Shown: piece by piece, positions 10,128-18,944 of the stretch
Layout of the letters: the number at the start of each line of letters is the position of its first letter
Position numbering within the stretch: position 1 is the first letter of the stretch
DNA from: an uncultured Porphyromonadaceae bacterium
Lineage (GTDB): Bacteria > Bacteroidota > Bacteroidia > Bacteroidales > Muribaculaceae
NCBI GenBank assembly: GCA_947176295.1
Contig: CAMWQB010000007.1
Span: 1-45,105 of the forward strand
Length of the DNA stretch: 45,105 bases
Reading direction: 5' to 3'
Position numbers and translations under genes: made by a program
Notes under the pieces: model-generated
Database searches by the model: none
Seen by the model: only the letters and a program-made list of their open reading frames with translations
What the model was told of the DNA's origin: nothing

Positions 10128-11672
10128 ATGCTCGTAAAAACATTCGGCTCAGCCGTCAGCGGCATAGACGCCATTATCGTTACAGTCGAAACCGTTCTCG
10201 ACAAAGGCTTCCAATACTGCATCGTCGGGCTTCCCGACACAGCCGTAAAGGAGAGCCACGAGCGCGTGCGTTCCGCCTTGAAACAAAGCGGATATGAACT
10301 CCCCCGCAGGAGCGTTACCATCAACATGGCACCTGCCGACGTGCGAAAGGAAGGAGCTGCCTACGACCTCCCCATAGCAGTGAGCCTGCTCGCCGCTGCC
10401 GAAAAAATCGACGCCGCCGTCCTGGCCGACTATGTGATAATGGGCGAACTATCGCTCGACGGCACACTCCAGCCCGTGCGAGGCGTCCTGCCAATGGCTA
10501 TCGAAGCGCGTGCCCGCGGATTCAAAGGAATGATCGTCCCCGTGGCAAATGCCACGGAAGCCGCAGTGGTCAACCGCCTGCAAGTCTTCGGGGCATCCTC
10601 CCTCAAAGAAGTGGTCGACCACCTGTCCGGCGCCGCAACTATAGCCCCGACGTGCGTCGACACGCGCGCCGAATTCGCAGCCGGAATCAGCAGCTTCGAA
10701 TACGACTTCGCCGACGTAAAAGGCCAGGAAAACGTAAAGCGAGCCTTTGAAGTGGCCTGCGCCGGTGGCCACAACATCATCCTCATCGGCCCTCCCGGTT
10801 CCGGAAAATCCATGATGGCCAAGCGTCTGCCCTCCATCATGCCCCCGCTCTCCCTGGGCGAGGCCCTCGAAACCACAAAAATACATTCCGTGGCAGGGAA
10901 GCTGCGCCGAGGCTCCAGGCTCATGACCGTCCGCCCCTTCCGCTCCCCCCACCACACCGTCTCGTCCGTAGCCATGGTCGGAGGAGGCAACAATCCAATG
11001 CCCGGCGAAATATCCCTCGCCCACAACGGCATCCTCTTTCTCGACGAATTCCCTGAATTCCCGCGCTCAGTGCTCGAGGTACTCCGTCAGCCACTCGAAG
11101 ACCGCCACATCAGCGTGTCGCGCGCACGCTACTCCGTCGACTACCCCGCATCCTTCATGCTCGTAGCCTCGATGAATCCATGCCCCTGCGGCTTCTACAA
11201 CCATCCCCGGCGCTCCTGCACATGCCTCCCGGGGCAAGTCTCAAAATATCTCGGACGCGTCTCCGGTCCACTGCTCGATCGCATCGACATCCAGGTTGAG
11301 ATTCTGCCCGTCGAGGTCGACGAGCTTGCCGCGCGCCCCACAGGCGAATCAAGCGCCGCAATCCGCCGGCGAGTAGTAGCCGCACGCGACATTCAGACCC
11401 GTCGCTTCGCCGCCGAAAAAGACGTCCACTGCAACGCCCAGATGTCGCCCCGCCTCATGGCCGAGCACTGCCGCCTCGACCCCGCCGGAGAAGCCATCCT
11501 CAAGAAAGCCATGGTGAAATACGACATGAGCGCACGCGCATACGACCGTATTCTCAAGCTCGCCCGCACAATCGCCGACCTCGACGCCGCCCCCGACATC
11601 CTACCCCGCCACATCTCCGAAGCCGTCGGCTACCGCACCCTCGACCGCGCCGCCTGGGGCAAACGATACTAA
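10128..11672 (+). CDS. comM: YifB/ComM-family Mg-chelatase-like AAA+ ATPase
   Basis: The 514-residue protein has the YifB/ComM layout: an N-terminal Lon-protease-like ChlI domain (about 1-180), a AAA+ core with Walker A GPPGSGKS and Walker B ILFLDEFPEF, the sequence NPCPCGFYNHPRRSCTC, and the C-terminal Mg_chelatase_C helical domain. ComM of Vibrio is a helicase that drives branch migration during integration of transformed DNA. A similar role here is by family only. It begins 45 bp after the lipoprotein gene. Confidence 0.93.
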   Translation: MLVKTFGSAVSGIDAIIVTVETVLDKGFQYCIVGLPDTAVKESHERVRSALKQSGYELPRRSVTINMAPADVRKEGAAYDLPIAVSLLAAAEKIDAAVLADYVIMGELSLDGTLQPVRGVLPMAIEARARGFKGMIVPVANATEAAVVNRLQVFGASSLKEVVDHLSGAATIAPTCVDTRAEFAAGISSFEYDFADVKGQENVKRAFEVACAGGHNIILIGPPGSGKSMMAKRLPSIMPPLSLGEALETTKIHSVAGKLRRGSRLMTVRPFRSPHHTVSSVAMVGGGNNPMPGEISLAHNGILFLDEFPEFPRSVLEVLRQPLEDRHISVSRARYSVDYPASFMLVASMNPCPCGFYNHPRRSCTCLPGQVSKYLGRVSGPLLDRIDIQVEILPVEVDELAARPTGESSAAIRRRVVAARDIQTRRFAAEKDVHCNAQMSPRLMAEHCRLDPAGEAILKKAMVKYDMSARAYDRILKLARTIADLDAAPDILPRHISEAVGYRTLDRAAWGKRY

Positions 11673-11746
11673 CCCACGCCCAATTTTATCCAATTGATCC
11701 AATATTGCCCAATCCCGACAACTTCGAATGATTAATAGTATCAGGT

Positions 11747-12229
11747 ATGCGGGCTGAGTGGCTTGTGTCTGGCATTGTATATGTACGAAATTGCCTTCAC
11801 CGCCGGGCTCCATCGCCGGCTCCGAAGCGTCGCCCTTTCTGGATTGTGTGCGTCATTGCTGAAGTAATCGTCTACGTCGGAAGTCTCGCCCCGGCCTACT
11901 TCGTCTCCCCTGCATATGACTACATCCAGGACTACATCCTGAGTCCGACCGGTCCGGTCTTCTACATCCTGCTCTCTCAACATATCAAAGAATCGGTGCG
12001 CCTCTCCAATTCAGACTTCTTCATATATCTCTTTCATGGGATCATTTCGTCATGCGTAATAAAAGCCGTTTCCATGCTCCACTCCGTGGGCTTCATGCCC
12101 GTGTTCGGATGCTATGTCCTCAATTTCATCATCATTTCTCTGCTGGCGATTCTCGCATACTTCACATGCCTTAAACTCTTCTCATCTGCCACAAAAATTC
12201 TCGTCGGCAACCGCATACGTCGGCTTTGA
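11747..12229 (+). pseudogene. Remnant of an acyltransferase-3 family membrane protein
   Basis: The 160-residue frame matches only the last third of an acyltransferase-3 (OafA/NodX-type) protein: FYILLSQHIKESVRLSNSDFFIYLFHG is the typical penultimate region, followed by two membrane helices. Family members are usually 330-370 residues with about ten helices, and the active-site His in the first helix is absent here. The first 30 residues (MRAEWLVSGIVYVRNCL) do not resemble the family, and I found no N-terminal part in other frames upstream to 11673. I read it as a deletion-decayed gene. A short expressed protein is not excluded. Confidence 0.65.
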
Positions 12230-12252
12230 GGAGTGGCGAAACTCACTTTTTC

Positions 12253-12283
12253 TTGCATAGATGCTGTGATTTGCATATCTTTG
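12253..12283 (+). promoter_or_regulatory. Promoter of the DUF389-carbonic anhydrase pair
   Basis: TTG at 12253-12255, a 20-bp spacer and TATCTTTG at 12276-12283 fit the Bacteroidetes consensus. The -7 box ends only 6 bp before the ATG at 12290, so a transcript from it would be leaderless or nearly so. Confidence 0.5.
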
Positions 12284-12289
12284 CATCTG

Positions 12290-13672
12290 ATGAAACTACC
12301 GGACTTTAAAGAATGGGGCAAGAGCCTTGCCGTATATTTCGACCTCTCGGGCGATCTAATCCCTCAGGCCGAAGCTGAGCAGACTATCCGCGATGGCGTA
12401 ACATTCCGCGGAACTAATATCATTATCCTAATTATCGCCATCTTCATAGCCTCCCTCGGCCTCAACACCAATTCCACCGCCGTAATTATTGGCGCCATGC
12501 TCATCTCCCCGCTGATGGGGCCGATTATTGGCATCGGTCTAGCCGTCGGTGTCCACGACTTCGACCTGATGAAGCGATCGTTCCGCAACCTCATGATGGC
12601 CACTCTCTTCAGCGTGGCCACGTCCTGTGTGTATTTCCTCATCTCGCCCGTGAACGAAGGCCACAGCGAACTTCTGGCCCGTACATCGCCGACGATCTAC
12701 GACGTGTTCATCGGCTTCTTCGGCGGCGCCGCCGGAATCCTCGCTATCGGAAGCCGCGTCAAAGGCAACGTCATCCCCGGCGTGGCCATCGCCACAGCCC
12801 TCATGCCCCCGCTATGCACGGTGGGCTACGGCCTCGCCACGTTCCAGATGAGCTACTTTTTCGGCGCCCTCTTCCTCTTCTTCATCAACTCCGTGTTCAT
12901 AGCCTGCGCCACCACCCTGGGCGTCAAGCTTATGAAATATCACATCAAGGACTTCTCAAACCCCCAGCGAGCACGCCGGGTCCGAAATATAGTCTACTCG
13001 ATCGCCTTCCTCACGATGATTCCTGCTTGCTTCCTCACTTACAGGATGTACAAGCAATCCACATTCCAGACCAACTGCGAGCGCTTCGTCGACCAGCAGT
13101 TCAACTTCAGCGGCACACAGGTGCTCCACTCCTCGGCCGTGATGGAAGGCAATCGCAAGACCCTCACCGTGAGCCTCGTGGGTAAGATTATCCCGCAGGA
13201 CTCCCTTGTGCTGGCCCTCACCGACCGCCTCCCCGACTACCACCTCGCCGGGACGGCACTCAAAATCATTCAGGGCGACAGCCCCGACGCCCGCTTCGAT
13301 GCAACGCAGGCCACCTCGACAATGCTCCGCGACATGTATCAGGTTACGCAGAACACCATCAACAGCCAGCAGCAGACCATCGACTCGCTCCGGACCATCA
13401 CCGCCGACATTGCCCGCAACGACACCCTGGGCGCAGCAATCTCTCCCGAGATAAAGGTTCTCTTCCCCGAAGTAGCCGAAATTGCCATTACGCGGGCCAT
13501 CGTCAGCAACGTGGCAAGCTGCCGCCTCGACACTCTCAACGTTGCCCTCGTGCGCTACGGCCGCCCGATGAACACGCCGCAGAAAGAAAAATTCCGCGAA
13601 TATCTCCAGGCGCGGCTTGCCCTCAAAACCATCACCATAATTCCGGCCGACAACATCCCCTCCCACAAATGA
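12290..13672 (+). CDS. DUF389 family membrane protein
   Basis: A 460-residue inner-membrane protein with about six membrane helices in residues 40-275, containing the DUF389 signature region ALGLNTNSTAVIIGAMLISPLMGPI-like (SLGLNTNSTAVIIGAML) and PGVAIATALMPPLCTVGYGLA. A C-terminal soluble part follows with a Gln/Asn/Ser-rich, probably coiled-coil segment (VTQNTINSQQQTIDSLRTI). The function of the family is not established. The frame is open upstream to 12233, but homology starts at the ATG at 12290 and the promoter lies just before it. The stop overlaps the next start (ATGA at 13669), linking its translation to the carbonic anhydrase. Confidence 0.88.
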   Translation: MKLPDFKEWGKSLAVYFDLSGDLIPQAEAEQTIRDGVTFRGTNIIILIIAIFIASLGLNTNSTAVIIGAMLISPLMGPIIGIGLAVGVHDFDLMKRSFRNLMMATLFSVATSCVYFLISPVNEGHSELLARTSPTIYDVFIGFFGGAAGILAIGSRVKGNVIPGVAIATALMPPLCTVGYGLATFQMSYFFGALFLFFINSVFIACATTLGVKLMKYHIKDFSNPQRARRVRNIVYSIAFLTMIPACFLTYRMYKQSTFQTNCERFVDQQFNFSGTQVLHSSAVMEGNRKTLTVSLVGKIIPQDSLVLALTDRLPDYHLAGTALKIIQGDSPDARFDATQATSTMLRDMYQVTQNTINSQQQTIDSLRTITADIARNDTLGAAISPEIKVLFPEVAEIAITRAIVSNVASCRLDTLNVALVRYGRPMNTPQKEKFREYLQARLALKTITIIPADNIPSHK

Positions 13673-14214
13673 TAGACGAAATACTAAAATTCAACCGCGA
13701 ATTCGTAAGCTCGAAAGGCTACGAGCGCTTCATCACATCCAAATATCCCGACAAGCGTATCGCCATCGTTACGTGCATGGACACCCGCCTGATTGAGATG
13801 CTCCCCGCCGCCCTCGGATTCCGCAACGGCGACGTGAAGATCATCAAGAACGCAGGCGCAACCATCACAAATCCCTTCGACTCGACTATGCGCTCTCTTC
13901 TCGTCGCCGTCTTCGAGCTTGGGGTAAATGAAATCATGGTCATCGGCCACACGGGCTGCGGAGTGCAGGGTATGGACGCCCGCGAGATGCTGCAGCTCAT
14001 GCGCCAACGCGGCATCCCCGAGGAACATATATCGCTGATGCGCCACTGCGGAATCGACCTCGACAGCTGGCTCCACGGCTTCGACGACACCGACGCCGCC
14101 ATCCGCGAGACCGTCGACCTCATATCCCGACATCCCCTCATGCCCTCCGACGTGCGCACCGCCGGCTACATCATGGACTCCACCACGGGCGAACTCCGCC
14201 CCCTCCACAGCTAA
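13669..14214 (+). CDS. Beta-class carbonic anhydrase
   Basis: A 181-residue beta-carbonic anhydrase of the short, cab-like type, interconverting CO2 and bicarbonate in the cytoplasm. Zinc ligands are visible as Cys36 (in CMDTR), His94 and Cys97 (in GHTGCG), and the Asp38-Arg40 dyad is intact. The gene overlaps the DUF389 gene by 4 bp, suggesting that bicarbonate or CO2 handling may be connected with that membrane protein (inference). Confidence 0.92.
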   Translation: MIDEILKFNREFVSSKGYERFITSKYPDKRIAIVTCMDTRLIEMLPAALGFRNGDVKIIKNAGATITNPFDSTMRSLLVAVFELGVNEIMVIGHTGCGVQGMDAREMLQLMRQRGIPEEHISLMRHCGIDLDSWLHGFDDTDAAIRETVDLISRHPLMPSDVRTAGYIMDSTTGELRPLHS

Positions 14215-14351
14215 GCCTTCAGCGCAACACTGCAAGCGCCAAAACAGCCGCCCGCAATTCAGACACTCTCGCCTTTCGCTCATAGCTCTCGCCTATAATT
14301 TGAAGAGAGGAACTTCTGCCTCATCACTAATTTGAGAATATATTCCACCCG

Positions 14352-14382
14352 CAAATATACACATTTTTTTGTGAGGCAGCAA
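14352..14382 (-). promoter_or_regulatory. Promoter-like element directed toward the carbonic anhydrase 3' end
   Basis: On the minus strand, TTG (14382-14380), 20 bp and TATATTTG (14359-14352) fit the consensus. No minus-strand gene lies to its left before the sense gene ending at 14214, so it would make an antisense or small RNA, or it is fortuitous. Confidence 0.35.
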
Positions 14383-14414
14383 CAGAGGCGGGGAGAGTAT
14401 CTTCGCAAGATGGG

Positions 14415-14460
14415 ACACAAAACAATCAGGCCTTGGCCGCTCAATTGCAGCCAAGGCCTG
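14415..14460 (-). terminator. Terminator of the minus-strand T9SS-cargo genes
   Basis: A perfect 11-bp stem (CAGGCCTTGGC / GCCAAGGCCTG, 14427-14437 with 14450-14460) is followed on the minus strand by a T-rich ATTGTTTTGTG. It lies 26 bp past the stop of the 14487-16805 gene. Confidence 0.7.
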
Positions 14461-14486
14461 TGCATTTTGAAACCGGGAGCCCGGGA

Positions 14487-16805
14487 TTACTTCACGAGTA
14501 TCTTCTCAGCGCCGGCAGCCGACCGACGGATGTAGAGGCCGGGAGCCGTGGGAGCCTCAGGAAGGGCCGTGCCGTCGATGCGGAAGTACTGAACGGAACC
14601 TTCTGAAGGAGCTGCATCAACAGCATCGATGCCGGACGAGAGATAGACGTTCTTCAAGCCATTGGAGAGCGAGAACACGCGCGAGCCCATGAAGTCGCGG
14701 TATGCAAACACGCGATATGCGTAGTTCTCATTGGGGGCCACGCGGAGGCCGCCGAACGAGGCCGTGCGGGCCGAGCTGTCGTCGAGCAGTCGATTCTCAA
14801 CCTCGGTATATACCTTCGAACCGTAGGGCAGCGTCTGCGTTACGGTAACTTCGTCGATATAGAAGGGGAAACCATTGTAGGAGTAGAACGCCAGAGGCAT
14901 TCCGGCCTGACCGCAGGAGAAATCGAAGGTAAGGTCCACCGACTCGCCGGCCTTCATGGGCAGGGCGATATACTCTTCATAGCCTGCCTGAACCACGAGG
15001 AATTCATCGGTAGCATCAGTATCGCCGACCACGCGCACACGCACACTGAAGTTGCCGCCATTGCCGCTGAGGTCGAGGGCCGGGGTCTGGATTATGCCCA
15101 TGATGCCCATGTAGGAGCGCGTGCCTATCATGCCGTTTGCAAGATAGGTGGCAATGCCCATCCAACCGGGATTGGTGGTATAGGCATCCAGCGACTTCGG
15201 ATTCACGACGTTGTAGAGGCCAACAGGCGAATCAACCGTTCCTTCCGTAACCTTATTGAAGTTCTCGGAAAGAATGTCGACCTCCTCATACTCGCCCGAC
15301 ACGGTGTAGACACGATAGTTGCTCACCACATAGCCTTCAGCCTTGGGTGTGGCAGCCCATGCAGCGGTGTAGCCGTCGACTGTCTGGGCGGCGGGGTCGA
15401 GGAGCTCGGGAGCCGCAAGGCCGGAAGCCGTGAGCTCGTTGGACTCTGCCGACGTAAAGCCCTCGTTCAGAGCGCGCACAGTGAAGGAGTAGTCCTTCAG
15501 GGGGTCGAGGCCCGACACGACATACGACAGCTCGGTCGTGGGGATATCCTTGCGGATAGCCACAGGCTCGGGCTCGGTCATGATGCGGATATGGTCGATG
15601 ATGACGCTGACGTCCTTGCCGGCATCATACATGTCGTTCTTCTTGAAATATACCTGCACAGCCTTCACACCCTCGGGGAAGTTGGAGGAGAGGCGGATGA
15701 TTTCGCCTTCGTCGGAGATGCGCTCGACGTCGTAATTGCCCAGAGCGCCCCACTGTCCGTCGACAAGCACGCTCACAACAAGGGTGCTGAGGCACTCCTC
15801 GCCCGAAGGATGCACGGCATAGAACGAGAAGTCGAGAATAGGACGGTCGAATTCGGGCGTGATGAAGCCCTCGCCCGTGGTGCGGAACACCATGCCCGTG
15901 GAGCCCTCATATCCTAAGGGCGACACGTGGTCCGTGTTGCGCACAAGGCCATAAGCCACGGTCCAGCCTTCGGTAAAGCCGGGGTCGTTCTTGTCGAGCA
16001 TGTTCGTGCCATCGATCTGATTGAGGTTGTCGAAGTCCTCGATGGTGATAGCCTCTGCCACCTTCTTTTCATAGATAGTGAGGGCATAGCTGTCAGCCTG
16101 GGCCACACGCTCCCAATGGGCCGTGAAGCCATCCTCGCGATAGTCGGAGATATAGCTTGCCACGGGGGCCGGAATCGCCGTCTGGCGGGCTGTTACCTTG
16201 ATGTCGTCGATGAGCACCTCTTCTTCAAGCATGCTCATCTGGATGAGACAGCCCGAAAATTCGCCCTTGGTGAAGTTCACCGTAAAGCTCTTCCACTCGG
16301 GAGTTACATCCACCATGGCAGCCTCAAGACGGCCCTTGTCGTTGAGGAGGGCAATATCCATCTTGTCGGAGGCCTTCTGGGAGGCGAGCAGGCGGGCACG
16401 GAACGTAAGGGTTACGTCGCCGGAATATGCCCCCTGCGGAGTGCGGAGGAAGCCGGTCTCGTAAGTCACGCCGCCCATGCCGTCGGTGAAGCGGCCCATG
16501 CGGATGGCGCAAGTCCCGCCGGCCTGATACACGGCGGCCCCGGTCCAGCCGGGCATTGCCGTGTAGGCGGAGGGTATGACGCCCGTGCGCTTGTCGGCGA
16601 TATATTCGCTGTCGGGCGCATCCTCGCTGCCCGCGGTCATGCGCGAGAAGTTTTCATCAACAAGGGTTTCGACGGAAGCTTCCGCTGCTTTCGCCACGGC
16701 CGGACGTGCCATAGGCTTGAGCATCGGGACCTGCGCCTCAGCTCCGGGAGCGGCAACCGCCGCCCCGAAAAGAGCAAGTGCCGGAACTATAAATCGTAGT
16801 TTCAT
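14487..16805 (-). CDS. Secreted multidomain protein with T9SS sorting tail
   Basis: The 772-residue protein has a signal peptide (1-24, AEA cleavage type) and a C-terminal T9SS tail (about 740-772: VQYFRIDGTALP ... GLYIRRS ... KILVK), so it is probably exported and attached to the cell surface. Between them are repeated jelly-roll/choice-of-anchor-like modules starting with similar words (VDENFSRMTAG near 50, IEDFDNLNQI near 255, LSENFNKVTEG near 518). These alternate with fibronectin-III-like segments (GFTAHWERVAQADSYALTIY; GYTAAWAATPKAEGYVVSNY). No catalytic motif is recognised, so a substrate-binding or adhesive role is possible. It follows the 16852-18696 gene by 46 bp and probably shares its transcript. 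Confidence 0.85.
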   Translation of the reverse strand: MKLRFIVPALALFGAAVAAPGAEAQVPMLKPMARPAVAKAAEASVETLVDENFSRMTAGSEDAPDSEYIADKRTGVIPSAYTAMPGWTGAAVYQAGGTCAIRMGRFTDGMGGVTYETGFLRTPQGAYSGDVTLTFRARLLASQKASDKMDIALLNDKGRLEAAMVDVTPEWKSFTVNFTKGEFSGCLIQMSMLEEEVLIDDIKVTARQTAIPAPVASYISDYREDGFTAHWERVAQADSYALTIYEKKVAEAITIEDFDNLNQIDGTNMLDKNDPGFTEGWTVAYGLVRNTDHVSPLGYEGSTGMVFRTTGEGFITPEFDRPILDFSFYAVHPSGEECLSTLVVSVLVDGQWGALGNYDVERISDEGEIIRLSSNFPEGVKAVQVYFKKNDMYDAGKDVSVIIDHIRIMTEPEPVAIRKDIPTTELSYVVSGLDPLKDYSFTVRALNEGFTSAESNELTASGLAAPELLDPAAQTVDGYTAAWAATPKAEGYVVSNYRVYTVSGEYEEVDILSENFNKVTEGTVDSPVGLYNVVNPKSLDAYTTNPGWMGIATYLANGMIGTRSYMGIMGIIQTPALDLSGNGGNFSVRVRVVGDTDATDEFLVVQAGYEEYIALPMKAGESVDLTFDFSCGQAGMPLAFYSYNGFPFYIDEVTVTQTLPYGSKVYTEVENRLLDDSSARTASFGGLRVAPNENYAYRVFAYRDFMGSRVFSLSNGLKNVYLSSGIDAVDAAPSEGSVQYFRIDGTALPEAPTAPGLYIRRSAAGAEKILVK

Positions 16806-16851
16806 TTCTTTCTTCTTGTGTTTTCTTCAGAGATTTAAGTATACAGGTTTC

Positions 16852-18696
16852 TTACTTCACAAGCACCTTGCGGCCGTCTACGATATAGAGGCCTGCGGGT
16901 AAGGTCTTGAGGTCGGCGCCACGAAGACGCATGCCCTGGAGATTGAAGATTGCACCGGCCTCTGCGGGAGCGGCTTCGATGCCGGCGATGCCGGAAGTGG
17001 GCTCGGCAACGAGTTCGATGTTGTGAGGACCGCTCACGGTGAAGGCAAACTTGCCGTCCTCGTCGGCTTCAAGGTCTTCGCCGTCGAGCTTGGCGCTCAC
17101 CTTCATGTCGGCATGAGGAGTGATCTGCACCTTCGTTCCGGCCAGCACCTCATAGCCTGCATGGCGGGTGATGGGCGTCATCTCGTCGGCAAGGACGTCA
17201 ACTGCCTGGAAGCCTTCCTGAGAGAAGGTCAGCGCATGGAAGTCGGGAGCATCGTCGGTGTCGACATAAATCTTGGCAACCGAACCATCCACGAGGTTGA
17301 AGCGGTAAGTCTTGCTGAACATCGAGCCGGAATAGTTCACCTCCTCGTCGTTTACGAACACGTAAGGGATGCCATAGCCGTCGGTGAGGCTGAAAGGATT
17401 ATCCTCGGCGCACACCATCAGGTGATTATATCCGCTGTGGAGAGCAATTTCAGCGCCGGAAGCATCCTTCAGCGTCCAGAGATTTTCATCGGCATTGTCG
17501 AGGTAGATCACAGCATGAAGCTCGCGCACGATTGCCTCGGTGGTGATGACAACCTTATCTCCCGAAGCGAGGTCAGCAATCTGATACTTACCGTCGTAGT
17601 TAGGTTCGATATCCATACCCTCGTGCTTCACGGACACGATGCGGTAGTTGTGCGCATCAGCCGGAGCGATGAGGATGCTGTTCTTGTTCTCGTTGAGCAC
17701 AACGGTATTCTCGCCGGCCTCGAGGGCGAAGACCTCACCGGGATAGAGAGTCGAACCATAACGGGCGATGATGGCCTCGGGGCGGTCGATGGTCAGGCTG
17801 ATGTTGAATTCCACATACTTGGCGGCATCGAAGCTTACATTGATGTCCTTGTCGAGCACGAGGAGACGCTGGGGGTCGGAGAAGGAAATGTCGTAATCGT
17901 CAACCTTGTAGGAATAAAGGAGATAGTTCTCCTTGTCGCCATGGAGATAAACCACAGAGCCGGCCTTGACCGTTGCGGTGCCGTTCACCACGGGCACTTC
18001 CTCGCCCGTAGAGCTGTCCAGAGTAACTTTCTTGAGGAAGCCTTCCGAGCCGGGAGTGAAGCTGAAGTTGATCTTGCAATCCTTGTCAGGATACTGGCTC
18101 ACGACCTTCACCGTGCCTTCGCAGGGGAGGCTGAGGAAATATACATTGCCCCTCTGCTCGAGACGGCTCATACCGCCCTCGATCGTCACGGAATAAAGAG
18201 GCATCTGAGCAGACACCGCGGAATAGATCTTTACCGTCTTCTCTGTCTGGGGGTCGTACTTGATTTCGTTGAGCCCATCCTTGAGCTCGAGCATGCGTGA
18301 GGTCTCGTCGATGGAAGCGCGCACGGCCGAAGCCTTGTCGATATCGAGCTTAACGACCGACGACTGAGCCTCGGCGGCCGACTTTGTCTTGATAAAATAC
18401 TTGGCACCCTGGGTGAACGTGCCGAACGAAGCCTCGTTGTTTTCAACAGGGATAGTGTAAGAGCCGTTTTCCCAGTCGACAGCCAGGAGGACATTGCCCG
18501 GCGTAGCCTTGACCGTGATATAGAAGCTCTCGATAGTGTTGTCGCCCGCCACGAGAGTGCCCGCATACGGCTCGCGGTTCACCTCAATGGCAACGCGCGA
18601 AGGGTCGTCTATATTGAGGGTAACGGTGGCCGCATCTGCTGCCAGAGGCAGCAGGAGAGCAATCAACGCCATCATGAATGTGTAAATCTTTTTCAT
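16852..18696 (-). CDS. Secreted beta-rich protein with T9SS sorting tail
   Basis: This 614-residue protein starts with a signal peptide (MKKIYTFMMALIALLLPLAADA) and ends with a T9SS tail (about 583-614: IFNLQGMRL ... LPAGLYIVDGRKVLVK). The middle is beta-rich and repetitive, with recurring units of about 80-100 residues that contain phrases such as NIDDPSRVAIEV, LTIDRPEAIIARYG and GENTVVL. I do not recognise an enzyme. It is probably a surface-exposed protein of unknown function, the first gene of a two-gene operon with 14487-16805. Confidence 0.85.
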   Translation of the reverse strand: MKKIYTFMMALIALLLPLAADAATVTLNIDDPSRVAIEVNREPYAGTLVAGDNTIESFYITVKATPGNVLLAVDWENGSYTIPVENNEASFGTFTQGAKYFIKTKSAAEAQSSVVKLDIDKASAVRASIDETSRMLELKDGLNEIKYDPQTEKTVKIYSAVSAQMPLYSVTIEGGMSRLEQRGNVYFLSLPCEGTVKVVSQYPDKDCKINFSFTPGSEGFLKKVTLDSSTGEEVPVVNGTATVKAGSVVYLHGDKENYLLYSYKVDDYDISFSDPQRLLVLDKDINVSFDAAKYVEFNISLTIDRPEAIIARYGSTLYPGEVFALEAGENTVVLNENKNSILIAPADAHNYRIVSVKHEGMDIEPNYDGKYQIADLASGDKVVITTEAIVRELHAVIYLDNADENLWTLKDASGAEIALHSGYNHLMVCAEDNPFSLTDGYGIPYVFVNDEEVNYSGSMFSKTYRFNLVDGSVAKIYVDTDDAPDFHALTFSQEGFQAVDVLADEMTPITRHAGYEVLAGTKVQITPHADMKVSAKLDGEDLEADEDGKFAFTVSGPHNIELVAEPTSGIAGIEAAPAEAGAIFNLQGMRLRGADLKTLPAGLYIVDGRKVLVK

Positions 18697-18748
18697 AGTT
18701 GGAATTGTTTTTTAATGATTGGTGTCAGATTGGTTGCATTTTGCCTTG

Positions 18749-18780
18749 CAAAGATAGCAAAATTTCCCCACAAAACCAAA
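18749..18780 (-). promoter_or_regulatory. Promoter of the T9SS-cargo operon
   Basis: On the minus strand, TTTG (18780-18777), a 20-bp spacer and TATCTTTG (18756-18749) match the consensus well. The leader to the ATG at 18696 would be about 45 nt. Confidence 0.7.
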
Positions 18781-18850
18781 CCCTCCCCAACAAAAAGTCA
18801 AAAATCACCGGCATTTTACGCCGATGGGCCAACAGGGTGCGGGTTTTTAG

Positions 18851-18882
18851 TTTGGAGAAGTTCGGGGGAATTTGTACCTTTG
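18851..18882 (+). promoter_or_regulatory. Promoter of dnaX-proB-proA
   Basis: TTTG at 18851-18854, a 20-bp spacer and TACCTTTG at 18875-18882 match the Bacteroidetes consensus. The leader to the dnaX ATG is about 57 nt. Confidence 0.75.
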
Positions 18883-18944
18883 CGGTGTAGCGCCGGCCGG
18901 GGCTCTGAGTTCGGGGCCGGGCGCTCGCCTTCCCAATCTGTTTT

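Larger units (their letters stand above)
14215..14486. other. 272-bp intergenic region between convergent genes
   Basis: No protein gene is convincing. It holds a leftward promoter-like pair (14352-14382) and a strong hairpin (14427-14460), listed separately. The short minus-strand frame here begins upstream of that promoter and looks random. Confidence 0.6.

Noticed and set aside
17023-18300. 425-residue frame opposite the T9SS-cargo gene
   Set aside because: It is a reverse-strand shadow: the real gene has a signal peptide, a sorting tail and a promoter.
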